64,000 nt of DNA, taken from positions 33,493,685 to 33,557,684 of the forward strand of contig OZ022257.1 of NCBI GenBank assembly GCA_963978905.1. Reading direction: 5' to 3'. The first letter of the stretch is position 1. Every line of letters starts with the position of its first letter. This stretch comes from Trichostrongylus colubriformis (taxonomy: Eukaryota > Nematoda > Chromadorea > Rhabditida > Trichostrongylidae). The position numbers and the translations under genes are program-made. Below the pieces are notes generated by a model that was given only the letters and a program-made list of their open reading frames with translations, was not told the DNA's origin and made no database searches. Of this stretch, positions 13,135 to 25,609 are shown one piece after another.

Positions 13135-13250
13135 AACTTTTTGAACCAGTCTCCTGGTTAAGATACACGTAGCCGGTCTCCAATAGCACTGCAACTCTTT
13201 GAACCAGCCTCCTGGTTAAGATACACGTGGCCGGTCTCCAATAGCACTAA
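13135..13250. repeat. 58-bp tandem duplication
   Basis: Two nearly identical units start at 13135 and 13193. Each contains CCTGGTTAAGATACACGT and CCGGTCTCCAATAGCACT. They lie about 370 bp upstream of the NADK2 start. Confidence 0.85.
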
Positions 13251-13518
13251 GGTTTTATAATGCTGAAAAGAATGTAGTCATTGAGGTTTTCTCGTTACTT
13301 CAATAACTGCCGATTGTGCAATACACTGGGTTGGTAAGTACAACTGTTCGAGTGCTAGCATTTCAGATTAGTCCTTCACCAACTTTACACACCATCTAAG
13401 TAAGTCCATTCGGACTTCTGCCTGAGTTGGTGTGGTTGATCAGGACTCGCTAGAATTATAATGGGAAATTCGACTGTTTGTAGGGTATACACTGTGAAAT
13501 GCTTGAATTTTCTCATTC

Positions 13519-13535
13519 TATACCATCTTTTTCAG
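13519..13535 (+). promoter_or_regulatory. Putative trans-splice acceptor before NADK2
   Basis: A strong pyrimidine-rich acceptor ending TTTTTCAG at 13535 lies 81 bp before the chosen NADK2 ATG with no upstream coding exon to join. In nematodes this fits spliced-leader addition. An in-frame ATG at 13461 lies upstream of it and would add 52 residues if this site were unused. Confidence 0.4.
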
Positions 13536-13616
13536 TTTCCGCGTGCTTCCGTTGACAGTTTCAACTGTGAGACAGGAAGGGACTGCTGGTGGGGCGACGC
13601 GTCGTTCGCGCATCGT

Positions 13617-16600
13617 ATGCGTCTGCTGCCTCAGTCATTAGCAGCTGCTCTCTATCGTGATCCGGTTCCTTATGCCGCCGTAAGTAGTAGACCGCGCTCC
13701 GGAGTAGCAATGGAGGTAGGTGGGGTTAATTTGTTTACTTTCAGGCACTTATGGCTTCTGACTACTGCGTACAGTTTCTTTAAAACATCTAGCCGTTTAG
13801 AGCAATATTCATTGCAACGCTTATTTATATTTATTGTATTTGTAGAAACCGTCGTTCCGTCCGAAGAAGGTACTCATACTGAGTAAAATCACGCGATATG
13901 AGTTTGAGAAGCGGGTACACGGTGAGGAAGATGACAAGAAACTTGAAGCGCTGGCAAGTTGATTTTTCCTATTGTTTCGGTAGTGGTTCAATTTGTGTCT
14001 TTTCTTACAGTTGAAGCGACGTGGCTCCGATTATAATCAGTTAATAAAGAAGCACCAACTCCATCACACTTATTTACAAACTATTCAGTCCGAACTCGAG
14101 TATGTTTACCATCTTCTCTCCTTTTATTTTCGCTTCATTTCTTTAGCATGGGCTTTTTTTGGCATTGTAGATATCTACAGGCGAATTTCCATAGCTGGCA
14201 GTGGTAGTTGTGTGCATCTGATGCACTTTTCTTCGATTTCGATCCTCTTGTTACGAAAAGAGCTGTGATGAATGCAGTTTGAATGAGAACCGTGAATGTA
14301 ACAACTAGAAATTATTTTTTGGTTAACTTCAAGGAACCTACTAATGGAATCAAAAAATTCTCGAGTAATAAAATAATGTTGTACCCGGGAGAACTTGATC
14401 GCAAGCTGTAACGTACAAGCTAAATTTCTTCTTTAGGATTCTCTTTGTACTAGTAACTATATTGTAAACCGTAATTTCTGTAGCTCTACTATATATGCGT
14501 TCATTCTCTTTATTTTCCAATTAGTTATGCTTTTGATGTTCGCTTTTTACTCTATTTTTCATTGAATACTTTACTTCCCTGTTTCGGCTATTAGGTTTGC
14601 AAAATATGTGCTTCACACATGACTTTTCTTATATGAAAGCATTAAACCTCCCCATTCCCTCATTATGCGGCATAAACGAACCCTTCAGTGTGGAACCTGC
14701 TTACACGAGTAGTAGTAGAATCTTTTATCTGAGGGATTCCCCTATACACTTGAGATCCGTATCGCTGGCATGGATAGAAGAATTATCCAAATAAACCATA
14801 ACGTTGTACTTGATGCCTCTCCTTGAATGCCGTTTACAGAAGTTTCTGGAAGCTTTAACGAAATTTCGGAGATATCACAGAACTTATACAAAAACCTATA
14901 GTAATAACTAAGATTACGGGGTGTTTTATCAGTTTTATGTATATAAAAAACCCTTCAGACGAGCTGGAGCTGAATCCAGAGTTGTTCAAAGGTTTGACTA
15001 CACAGAGGAAGCAGTCAAATGGGCAGACGTGGTGATGACTGCTGGTGGAGATGGAACATTTTTGCTTGCAGCGTCACGTATTCATCAGAGAGATAAACCC
15101 GTCATAGGCATCAACACTGATCCTCAAGGGTATGCTTTTTATATATGTTGACTGCCTTCTTAAAACTATTTTGCTCACTTTTTGAGATCAGAAGGGTATA
15201 TGTGTCTGATGAGAAAGCTACCGAAGGAATATTTTCGATCGGCTCTGCAGCGATTGTTTGACGGAGATTTTAAGTAGGTTATTCAAACTACTTACTCTTC
15301 GTGGGTTCCGGACCATTACTGAAAAAAATCATCAAGAAAAAGTTAATTCAAGCACTGTAAGTGACTTTTCTCTTCGTTATGTGAAGCCCATGTCAGACTT
15401 GGTGTTTTTGAGATATTGCGAAATCATATGCGAATCACAGCATCACAGAATCGCCTGTGGAAGGGCAACATCCAAAAATTGCAAAAACGCGAAGCCTGAC
15501 GTCTTGCTTAACTTACTTGTCTGTCGATAGTGTCTCGTAATTTCACTAATAGTGATTGAGAAAGACTTCGTTTGGAGGTTACTTTTATCTTGCATGAGTA
15601 CCATTAGCCTTTTATTTTTCTTACATTTTCTAGCTGGCTGTATCGTCAACGCATTCGTATAACACTAAGTGGTGACAGACAAGCAGGTGTCGGGGATTCC
15701 GTTGAACTTCATGATCAACAATTGAATCGTATGCCTGCCACCACGCGGTGGATGGACAGCCACTTAACAGCGTCGTCAACTGCCTATCATAGCAGTCAAG
15801 CGGCAAGCCCTGCGAAGGAGGACGTCTATTATGGCATAAAGAAGCTAAAGTGAGTCACATCGCGGATAAATTCCTGTCTCCCATTTTTCATCACTGCAGG
15901 AAGCGTCCACGTTCACCACCCGAGCGGGTCACTATGCAGTTACCAGTTCTTGCCCTGAATGAAGTTTTCATTGGTGAAAGTCTTTCATCACGGGTATCGT
16001 ATTATGAAATACAGATCGACAATGGAGGGATGATCAAGCAAAAAAGCAGCGGTATAGCAATTTGCACAGGTACGGCTGTAAGATTATTGCGACTAAAATT
16101 TGGTGTGGATGGAGGTTAGAGACGTTTGAATGTTTCTGGTTTTGCCTCGCATATTCTTCAAATACTCGAAAGGCTAATCAAGGAATTTCCGTAAGCACTG
16201 GTGGTTGGGTAGCGTTTGTTGTGTTACGAGTTTTTGATTAATGCATAGAAGGTTGCTTATACGCGGAAAATAGTCACGCATTCGTGATTTATATGATTTT
16301 GGCTAATATATGGTGACCGTAGCTTTGCAAGGAAAGGTGCTGCAGATCAACATGTTCACTGTAAATTATGCATTGGGCTCAGAGAGACAAGTTTGGCTGA
16401 ACTCGCGTTCAAACTATGCCTGAAACTGCTAGTCATAACAGTACCGAGCCGATAGCTGCGTGGTGTGGTAGGTGGTGACCAAGTTGCCCTTCACAGTGTC
16501 CTGTAATTTGTGCAATACGATCTTGGACAACCATAGCTTATGAACGCTTCTCACATAAAGTTATACGCAACCTTTTCATATGGGAAGGTCTTATATGATC

Positions 16601-19600
16601 CCATGCGTATAGTGATGTATTGAGAAGGCATTTTACTATCATCCAGTCAGAGCGCAGTACGCTCAGTGCGGTTAAGTAAAGGTCTCTGAAGTTGCAGTGA
16701 GAAAAAGGTGTTATGGCAAGTTGCAATAACTGTGAGAGGCTTTTGTAAAGGCTTGTGCTACTCGTTATCGATGTTCCTTTACCTAAGTGAGTTGAGCGCT
16801 GGAAGTGGTTTATGGTCACTCGCCTCGATTGACTTATGCTCTGCAGCATTTTGTGGTTAGAGTGTGCTTAACATTCTCAGACCTAACATTGATTAGATCG
16901 TTGCATTTACTGGCCTTTAGTTGCATTATTTATGAGGGCTTCTCGTTTTGTCTTATCCTGCCTCTATTGGCATACTTCAGTTTTTCCAAATTCACCAGCT
17001 ATCTGGATGTTTGATAACGAAGGTGTAGTGTTAGTCATGAACAGTTGCAAATAGCTCAATTACTTTTCGTTGCTGTTTAGGCACAGGATCGACATCTTGG
17101 TATTTCAATATCAACAAGCTGACTGAACAGTGCGTATCGGAATTGCTTCGAATAACTTCAGAGCAGTGCAGTGTATGTTGCTTTTCGAGCTTCATCATTT
17201 TTTGCTATGCTTTCTTTCTTCGGGAACGACGATTATTTTCCTGAACAAGTACTCACAAACCTACTAGGTTGTAAGGAAAATGCTGGCTGGTTTCTCGCGA
17301 TCACAAGATAAATTCAAATATCAGAGCGACATGAATCAGCTTGCATATTGTACTCCTTATAGATAAAAAATTGCTCTCTCATGTATGCTTTCCTTGAAAT
17401 GCCACAAGGTTTTCGAATTATTAGGGAAGTTTTAAAGTGCTGCGAAAATGGCACTTTTTTGATGACTTCACTTCACGAGTTCTTTTTTAGTTGTGTCCCG
17501 GCGAAGGCAACCACAAATGCGACGAGTACTGCTGGGGAAGGGGGTGAAGCATTGGATTGAACACTTTGTCCTCGGTTTCAGAACTGCAGAAGTTAGAACG
17601 AGTTGTCTTGGCCAAATCGCTTGAATTGTCTTGGCCAAATCGCTTCAACTAAACCGGCAGAAAGCGATGAGCGTCCATACTTGCTGGGGATATCCACAAG
17701 TAGCGGCAAATACAAACTTGGTTAACCCCCTCAAGCAGCCTCGTTTTGGAAAAAAAATCCAAAAAATGGGTGCCGCGGGACCCCTCACGGCAGTCATGCG
17801 CAAGCGCACTTTTCACAAATCCTCTTCCAGTAGTTGATGCAGTTGCAGGCTGGAGCCCTTACTCGTGCATCATATTCACTACATATAGCGCTAACTAATC
17901 CCCACTTTCCCAAACATCTGGACAGCTCCTTCAGTCGTAGTGTGTTCGGAAAGAATGGCAAGCTGGAGTCGACTTTTTTCTTTTCGCGCAATAAAAATCG
18001 TCAGTCCTTCATCAAAATGAAATCTGAGAAGAATCATGTTGTTGCTAACAGTGTAGCGGATCGAATGGTGCTCATTTTGTGCGAAAAGATGCACTCTGAG
18101 CCGATTTATGATTTCCCAAAAATGAAATTGCAAAAACTGGCCAAAACTCTCCTTACAACCTAATATATACTCTTTCTATCATGTAACTCGCCGTATGGAG
18201 TAGTGACCGTGTGCTCACGAAGTCAAGCTCACTCACCGTTTGGATGAACCTCGCGTGAGGAATAGGGAAGGGCGCTCAAGATTTTGTGTGATGATAAGTG
18301 GCCTAGTCGTTTGATACATCTCCTTGGATATAACTTGGATTTCTATCTTTTTTCCTGTGATTCTACCTGTGGTTCTTTTTGATTTCGCGCCAGGGTTCTA
18401 ATTGCTACCAATCGCAAAAGTGTTGTGTTGTGTGTTTTGGTTTTCAGGTGTATTACATGGTGATGAGATTTAAGCAAAACTCACGTCGTTTGAAGGATTT
18501 GTTAGATGACAGACCCCCTCCACTTCAATGGTTTTCTTTTCGTTAATGCTCCGGATAGTCATCTCTATGAGAGTTCTATTTACATCGACAGTAGCACCCT
18601 GAGCATAGTGGCATACATCATACTATTATGGACGGAAATAAGAAACAAGTGACGCCAACCTCTCTACGGGGTGACGGTTGAGACAGTATCGGCGAGACGG
18701 CCAGGTCATGCGGTGACCATGCCCTTCCATTTGACGTGTTCACTCGGACAGTTTTCTTTAGAGGTGTTTTGAAAAGCTATAAGATCATTGTACGAATATG
18801 TGGCATGGAAGTCTCCACCTCGATTCATATTTATTTGGAGTATTATGTCACGTCATCATCACCCGGTCATAAATGCAGTGGAATAGACTTGTATACAGAA
18901 TAGGTTTCACATAAACAAATTGTTTGAATAACCTATGTCAAAGGGGCAAAGGTCACAGGCTGTCACAGAGTTGCAGGCCGAGGTCAAAATCTGTGTTCAT
19001 ACACTTACTAGGGAAGGGTTTCAACTTCCCATGGAACTTTGAAATGAGAGCCCTGGGGGATCGATAGAGCTTCGAACACTGATTATAATTGTGAAAACCA
19101 AAATTGCCAAATGGCATTTTGAAGCGAGTTACGAGGGATCAAAGTTCGCCTGTGACACCTCATTGGCGAGGCATTTTGCCATCAGCACAGCCGTTCCTAG
19201 CCAGCATCGACCACCGTGGCTTACTGGTAGTGTTCCAGACCTGCAGGATTGAGTTAGACACTACCAGTAAGCCACGGTGGTCGATGCTGGCTTAGGAACG
19301 GCCGTGCTGATGGCAAAGTGCCTCGCCAATGAGGTGTCACAGACGAACTTTGACCCCTCGTAACTCGCTTCAAAATGCCATTCGGCAATGTTGGTTTTCA
19401 CAGTTATAGTCAGCGTTCGAAGCTCTATCAATCCCTCCGGGTCTCATTTTGAAGTTCCATGGGAAGTTGAAACCCTTCCCTAGTTAGACCGCGGTCATAC
19501 TCACCTTCGGCAGGGCGTGGCTTCGTTCACAGGCAGCGAGGGAGAGTGACACGGGGTAGGTGCACAGATGACGCAGGCAATGAGGCAGGGTGGCATAGGA

Positions 19601-20973
19601 GGACCGCAGAGCTACGCAGCCACGCCCTGCCGCCGGCACCGAAAAGTACGACCGCAGCCTTACGTAGCACTCAGCGGTCTAAGGTGGAATCCTTGGGAAT
19701 GACTCAGTGAATAGTACTACAGAGTGACATGTTCTGAGAGCTTTTACAGCTGATTTCAATGCACCCTTTTGTTTGCTGTGTTTGGTTTTCAGTCTGTTGC
19801 ACCTTAAGGGGTCGATGAAGCCGGGTTATACTTTATAATTACATTATCCATGCTATACATAAACCAGAAGTTTGTTGTGTTTGTTCGTCTGTCTGCCAAC
19901 TTAGTGCTAACTTATGAATTGCACGCGATTTTTTCCCTTTTGTCATGTGAAATGCTAACTCGCTCAGAATCTTACTGTCATTTATATGGGATTGAGCCCA
20001 TAGAGTTTCTCGAGTTAGTCTAGTATTTATAATTCATTACTTACGTTTTATTTGCCATTTGATCTTATCCACTTACAATATTGGTATTCCATTCTTGTCT
20101 TTATTTGCGGGACCAGACCAAGATCGATTAGAGGTTGGTTGGGGATTAATATAGTGGACTGCAAGTTTGATAACAGCGTCTTTGTTACTACTCCGTTCTT
20201 GTCTAAACAAAGTTAAGTATTTTCGTGAAGCTCTTGTCGGAAAATTCCACTACCATTGCAGATGGCTCTCCCATTCAATGATAAACAAGTGGTGAGCGAC
20301 ATATGTACAAAGTTCAACCAACAGCTCATATTTGAACCAGACTCCCTCCGTACGTACCAACTACTTTAACGACTCAAAAACCTGCTTTCATGTTTGTGAA
20401 CTTTTCAGGCATGGCCTTCACAGTGCGAGACCCGATCTTCAATGCAACATTCTCTCCAACGACACCTCGTGGGTTTGCAGAGAAAATTCGAGTAAAGAGC
20501 CGTGGATATGATGCTCACTTGGTAAGTGGAAATTCTTCTATAAAGCAATGCATGTACCTGCTCAGAAGACCTCGCGAACTTTTACTGTTAGTTCGTTACA
20601 AATTAGATCGTGCAGGGGATATTTCCAATGGTTCGTGCGTAACGTCTTTGGTTGGAGTGTGACGCTATACTTGGTCAAGACATGCAAATACGCACCGAAG
20701 TGCGCGACCAGTTCACAATCAAATGTGGATAAAATGTCATGACTCACATTCTTTGGGGTATACTGCACTTCTCTTTGAACTTGGTCACTCCCTTGTTGAT
20801 TGGCCTAATGACCTACACCAACACTTACCCGTTTTCGTTGTATTAGGTGTGCACATTTGATTTAGTGATTCAAGGTTGTGGACGGCGGGGTCTCTTATCG
20901 TTTCAACGATGGTGCAGAAGCTCTCGTCGAGGTACGCGAAGAGGATGCTCTTCAAACCGTTGTATTCAGATGA
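13617..20973 (+). CDS. nadk-2: Mitochondrial-type NAD kinase (NADK2), complete
   Basis: NAD kinase makes NADP from NAD and ATP. Exons: 13617-13679, 13846-13953, 14011-14099, 14959-15129, 15187-15273, 15634-15849, 15900-16069, 17081-17172, 20262-20349, 20409-20521, 20875-20973. All phases close, giving 431 aa, close to the 442-aa human NADK2. Motifs: GGDGT at residues 116-120, INTDPQGSEG at 138-147, LNEVFIGESLSS from 264 with the NE pair at 265-266, CTGTGS around 300-305, and VVDGGVSYRFNDGAEA near the end. The order and spacing are those of NADK2 rather than cytosolic NADK. The first residues, MRLLPQSLAAALYRD, look like a mitochondrial presequence. Intron 2 uses a GC donor (GCAAGT at 13954). 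Intron 8 (17173-20261) holds a mariner remnant and a family A foldback. Confidence 0.95.
17264..18163 (+). mobile_element. Degenerate mariner, family E, in a NADK2 intron
   Basis: The ends CTAGGTTGTAAGGAAAATGC and CAAAACTCTCCTTACAACCTAA lie between TA duplications (900 bp). The 3' half retains a mariner-like stretch related to SYSPDLALT...HLDS in the sister copy at 24712. The catalytic core is missing and stops are frequent. It contains a local duplication of GTCTTGGCCAAATCGCTT at 17605-17645. Confidence 0.78.
18926..19000. repeat. Dispersed repeat, second copy at 39966-40045
   Basis: GGTCACAGGCTGTCACAGAG and its flanks recur at 39990-40020 in the same orientation. Weaker similarity extends about 150 bp upstream. 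The complete element, with inverted ends, appears to be the 39819-40047 copy. Confidence 0.55.
19008..19483. repeat. Family A foldback MITE (476 bp), best preserved copy
   Basis: This is a near-perfect palindrome. The left arm starts CTAGGGAAGGGTTTCAACTT, the right arm ends AAGTTGAAACCCTTCCCTAG, and about 25 bp around 19230-19255 form the unpaired centre. TTA flanks both ends (19005-19007 and 19484-19486). It has no coding capacity and would fold into a hairpin of about 225 bp. It lies in NADK2 intron 8. Confidence 0.92.
19508..19632. repeat. Family P small palindromic element
   Basis: Inverted ends are CGGCAGGGCGTGGCT and AGCCACGCCCTGCCG, with weaker pairing out to 19488 and 19661 (GCGGTCATACT against AGTACGACCGC). 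Related pairs occur at 49922-50058 and about 50440-50527. It sits 25 bp after the family A foldback. Confidence 0.65.
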
Positions 20974-23083
20974 TATCTGTTCGTTAGAGAATTTCCACTG
21001 ACTATATGCATTTGCACTATCTGTGTTCTCTTGCTATCTTCTAATGCTGTGCTCTTTTGTAGTGTTTGGTGAATTATTGCTCCGTGATACCGGTGGTACA
21101 TTCGCCATGTTGTACATGACCTTGTGCATATTTCAAATGAAATGTTATGTTTTGTATATTTATATATGTATGTATGATTACCGCTTGGATATTTTCTCAG
21201 TTTCATTAGGATGAGGGATACATGGACCTTTCTTGATTATTGTGTTAATGTGAGAGCATATATGTAATGTGACGGTTATAAACATTCTTTTATAACGTTG
21301 TTTCTTTTACGTAGTGCTCAATAGTCGTAAGCGAAGTGAAGAATGTGTGTGCTAGGACACCTTATTCCCTGCAAAATTTAGATGAAGCAGGATCTGTCGG
21401 TACTTACCTGTCGGTATTATAATTGAAGGTGCGGCAGGGAATTGCGATTTTTTCTATGACAGTTCTCTATGGCTGCTTTTATGGTCTACGGCGCCACCAG
21501 CGGGGACTTCTGTCGCCTCCAAAGATGCAGGTTGTGAAACAATCAGTGGCGGCAGCGCCGCAGTGTATGAAAGCACCACGAATTGGACAGGAGCCTAGGT
21601 GACTGCGTATTTTGCGTCGCTACTGTATCGCTTGAAACTCACTCCGGTTTGAAGTTCTGTGCACTAAACCACTTGTCAGAAGAACTGTTCCTACTGAAAG
21701 TTTAAGAGTAAAAATGTTCAATAAAACTCGACTACAGTTTCATGATCTTCATGAAGATGAATCATGACAACAACACTGCATACTCTTGTGCATTCGGTGA
21801 TGTTTAGCAACACGATCAGAGGTCGAAATTTCAAGTTTTGAAGACGGTCTAGAACTGCGCATTACGCCGCTTTCGTACTTTGCGCACCGATGCCGTCGTC
21901 AATCTGACGCCAAATTGACGCCGGTGCGCAAAGTATGAACGCGGTCTTACATATGTCCGTTTGCTTGCAACGTCGTAATGCTATGAGAGCCACTTCAAAG
22001 CAACAGTATTAATCTCAGCATGTTAAAGACACCGGGAAGGGTAATTTTAGCCGATAGAGAAATGGAAGTCGAGGCTAATTTGTGCAACAGCAGTGAATGA
22101 AGTGGATAAAACGACCAGAATCACGAGAGATAGGCTCCTCTGCTCATTACCCTCATCTCCTCCAATCACTAGTCGCTACGAGGTAGAAGCAGATGGCGAG
22201 GGGGTGTACCAGCTACCAGCGAATGCTCCCGCGACCTTGGAACACAGTCGCTACAGCTCGAAGCAGCGCGATGAGTTGCGATAAAGATCCCAGTCAGATT
22301 ATAGACTGGCCTAACCTTAACCTGAAGGGATGTGTAACGGTGTTGGTACGATATGGATACAGAATACTGGGCTATATATATTTATTACTTATACTTACTT
22401 AAGAGACGAAAAAGGTTAAGGTGAGGTAATGGCTGCCGGAAAGTGACTGGAACTGTCGGCTGGCAGCAGCTTAAGTAACTGCCTGCCAGCTTCGATGTCG
22501 AGGTGGTGCCGCATGATTGACTGCTGTCGCATGGTGGCGAGCCGTGAGAACGCATGAGATGGAGGACCCAACATCTCCATTTCTTACGGTGAGTTCGTCC
22601 TCTAGCTTGAAGTGACATAACAACTTCACTGCATAGAGATAGGTATGGACGATGACAATAATACACAACACGAAGAATGCCTTTGAGGTCGGAGAGCCAC
22701 TTTATGACTACGTATTCACTCTTGGCTAATGGTCACCAAATGGTCATTCGTTACCGTCTGCCCATTATAAGTGATAATTAACCTTTCCAATACACCAACA
22801 ATATTGTTACAGTCACATGCGCAATCCTGAACCAACTAATAGCAGTTAACAACAACTGAAATCACTTCACATCTTTTTCACATTCTACGTCCAATTTCAA
22901 CAATAATCACCCTTCCCGACAAGCTAACAATACAATCAAGATAGAACGACATGGCGCATACCACAGAAAAAAGGAGGAAACTGCATTTTCCCATAACCCT
23001 TGCAATTTGTAGTCTTCCACCTCACTAACTCATGCTAAATGTCAAAAACCATCCCTATACCGTCGCCAACATTTCAAACTATT
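20974..23083. other. Intergenic with small repeats
   Basis: AATAAA at about 21719 could serve NADK2 but is 745 bp from the stop. A 78-bp palindrome at 21867-21944 pairs CCGCTTTCGTACTTTGCGCA with TGCGCAAAGTATGAACGCGG. A single family C left end (TTAAAGACACCGGGAAGGG) lies at 22023, and another at 23084. No gene is recognised. Confidence 0.5.
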
Positions 23084-23204
23084 TTAAAGACACCGGTAGG
23101 GGTAAATTTGGCAAATTGGGGGAATACGAAAGTAGAGGTGCTCAGCAGTGTAACAGTAGAGAAAGAACGACATAAAACGGCGGAAAAACCGAAAAATAGG
23201 AACC

Positions 23205-24207
23205 CGAAAATAGAAGAACTTGAACGGCAAAATGTGACATTGCTCTCCTCAGTGCGGTTGCGTCGCGGCTTTCGTACTGGAGCATATTATCTCCTCCAAG
23301 CGCGCTAATCTCCATGCCGCTAATCTGCTTTTGAATGGGAGTGGTAGTTTTCCTCGTTACCTTTCCATTTTCTGCTTATTGTAGTGCTCTTGCTTATCTC
23401 TTCTCTGGAGTGTACTTTATCCAGAACGTGCACTGTCTTCATAGTGTATTTTATGCAGGATTTGCCACTTTTCTATGACGATGCGAATTCAGTTTTCACT
23501 ACTCCTTTCGTTGTTTTCATTAACTGCGCGTGCGCTATCAAAATCCTTTTAGAAAATCTTTTATGCCAAGGGTCCTCTGAATCTTAAGACCTGCTATGTT
23601 GAGCGGTATTAGTTTTCTGATAGCCCTATTAGCCCTCATATTGTTGTTGCTTTAATTCTAGTTATCGGAACTACCATAGATTTCCAGGTTTTTCAGAACT
23701 GAAGCTGTAGAGTGGTTTTTTATGTGGTATCTTTTATGTGATATTTGTTGAACTGATTTGATTTGTTGACGACGTTTCTTGATGAACAGTGGGGGTCAAA
23801 TAAAGTCGGGGGGGGGGGAAGACGCAAAATTTCTACCCTCGTCATAGCTTCTTTCCTTCCCTAGGCTTAGGCTCAAGCAGATGAAACCTATGCTTTGACA
23901 GATGCTTTTTCATGTGAGAGGAGGGGATATCAATTTTAGCCTAAGCCCAGGGAGGGAAAGGAGCTTCGACGTTGACGCAAATGGCGTCCCCCCCCCCCCA
24001 ACTTTATTTGACCCGAACAGTGTTGACTATAGCAATAATGAATGTTAAACGACGATTCCGAAGACATTCCACCTCACGCAGGACCACATGGCGTGGAAGA
24101 TTAGCGCGCTTGGGGAGATAATATGCCCCAGTACGAAAGCCGCGACGCGACCGCACCGGGGAGAGCAATGTCACATTTTGCCGTTTAAGTTCTTCTCCCG
24201 AAAATCA
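23205..24207. repeat. Inverted repeat pair (about 105-bp arms) enclosing 0.8 kb
   Basis: Arm 23205-23310 contains AAAATGTGACATTGCTCTCC and CGCGGCTTTCGTACTGGAGC. Arm 24099-24207 is its inverse (GATTAGCGCGCTTGGGGAGA...GGAGAGCAATGTCACATTTT). The enclosed segment contains the family B copy 23792-24014. This may be a TIR element or two opposite copies of one repeat. Confidence 0.7.
23792..24014. repeat. Family B hAT-like MITE with clear 8-bp target duplication
   Basis: The ends are GGGGTCAAATAAAGTCGGGG and ACTTTATTTGACCC. Subterminal homopolymers (a G run at the left, a C run at the right) are inversely placed. GAACAGTG occurs at 23784-23791 and again at 24015-24022, a perfect 8-bp duplication as made by hAT transposases. 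The inside is a weak palindrome with GGAGCTTCGACG and AGCAGATGAAACC blocks. Confidence 0.88.
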
Positions 24208-24711
24208 CCATTTTCTCTCGTCCTCTGCGTCTCTAGCCGGAGTGGACTGAAGACAGGCCCAAGTCTGAACCAGGCGGCCGAGATTGTTGTCCCGCCTCTC
24301 CACGGCGATTCCCCCGGCCGCATAACGGCATAACAGCATGACGAGCTGGGTGGTCGTCATAAGACCCCAAGTTTAATGCGATTTTCATCACATGTAACCT
24401 CATCTGAAGTAGAAGGTTCGTTCCAGAAAGCATCTACTCCCAGATCTCAGTTTTCCCTTACCCCTACTGCTGCCTTTAGGTAACCAAAATCAAATATCAC
24501 GGCGCAATTCTGGAAAACTCTGAAAAAACGTCCGAATTCCCATCCTATATTTTCTTAATCAACTCAGTACTTTCAGACAAGTGAGAATGGCATATTTTTG
24601 TCAACTCCTTCCGTCCCCAAGTCCCTTCTTCCATCATAATGGATTTGTGAATTTTTAAGCTCGATATAGCCTATGGTAATTGTCAACGGATAAAAGATCT
24701 TTATTTAGGTA

Positions 24712-25609
24712 TTAGGTTGTAAGGAAAGTTCTGGCCGCTTTTTCGCGTTCACAAGATAAATTCAAATATCAGAGCGCGTCAACATGAATCAGCTGACATA
24801 CTGTGCTCCTTAGATAGACAAAAAGTTGCTCTTTCTAAGCATTTGTTTTGTTTGGAACGCCACAAGGTTTTCGAATTATTAGGGAAATTTTAAAGTACTG
24901 CGAAAATGGCACTCTTAAGATGACTTCACTTCACGAGCTCTTCTTTAATCGGGTCACAGCAGAGGCGACCACTAATGTGAGTACTGCTAGGGGAGGGGAT
25001 GAAGCATTGAATGGTTCACTTAGTTCCTGGTTTCAGAGGTGCAGAAATGAGAGCGAGTTGCTTGAATTATCAATTGATCAAATCGCTTTACCTAAAATGG
25101 CGGAAAGCGATGAGAGTTCATACTTGCAGGAGATGTCCACAAGTATTGGACCTCAACAAGCAAACATAGCTGACCACCTCAAGTAGCCTTGATTTGGAAA
25201 AATCCCAAAAATGGGTGCCGCGTAACCCCTCACGGCAGTTATGCGCAAGCGCATTTTTTACAAATCCACTTCCAGTAATTGAAGCAGTAGCAGGCTGAAG
25301 CCCTCACTCGTCCATCATATTCACCAGATCTAGCGCTAACTAAGCCCCACTTTCGCAAACATCTGGACAGTTCCTTCAGTAGCAGTGGGTTCAGAAAGAG
25401 CGGCGATTTGGAGTCGACTTTTTTCCATTTTGCGCCATATAGATCATCAACCCTTCATCAAATTGAGAAGTTTAGGTATGCGTAGTGTTGCCAAGAGTGT
25501 AGCGAATCGAAAGGTTCTTATTCAGTGAGGAATGATGCCATCTGAGCCGAATTATGATCTCCAGATGTTAGAATTTCAACAACCGGCCAAAACTTTCCTT
25601 ACAACCTAA
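24712..25609 (+). mobile_element. Degenerate mariner, family E
   Basis: The ends TTAGGTTGTAAGGAAAGTTC and GAAC-type complement ...TTTCCTTACAACCTAA lie between TA duplications (898 bp). An open frame from 24848 to 25186 keeps a mariner-like helix-turn-helix trace (GSLSSWFQRCRNESELLEL). Downstream, about 25300-25440, reads SYSPDLALTKPHFRKHLDS, equivalent to the last catalytic region but with the diagnostic Asp pattern disturbed. The middle with the first catalytic Asp is deleted. Confidence 0.8.

Noticed and set aside
13461..13616. In-frame upstream ATG of NADK2 as the start
   Set aside because: A strong acceptor at 13535 lies between, the upstream residues look intronic, and the ATG at 13617 gives a presequence-like start and the expected length.
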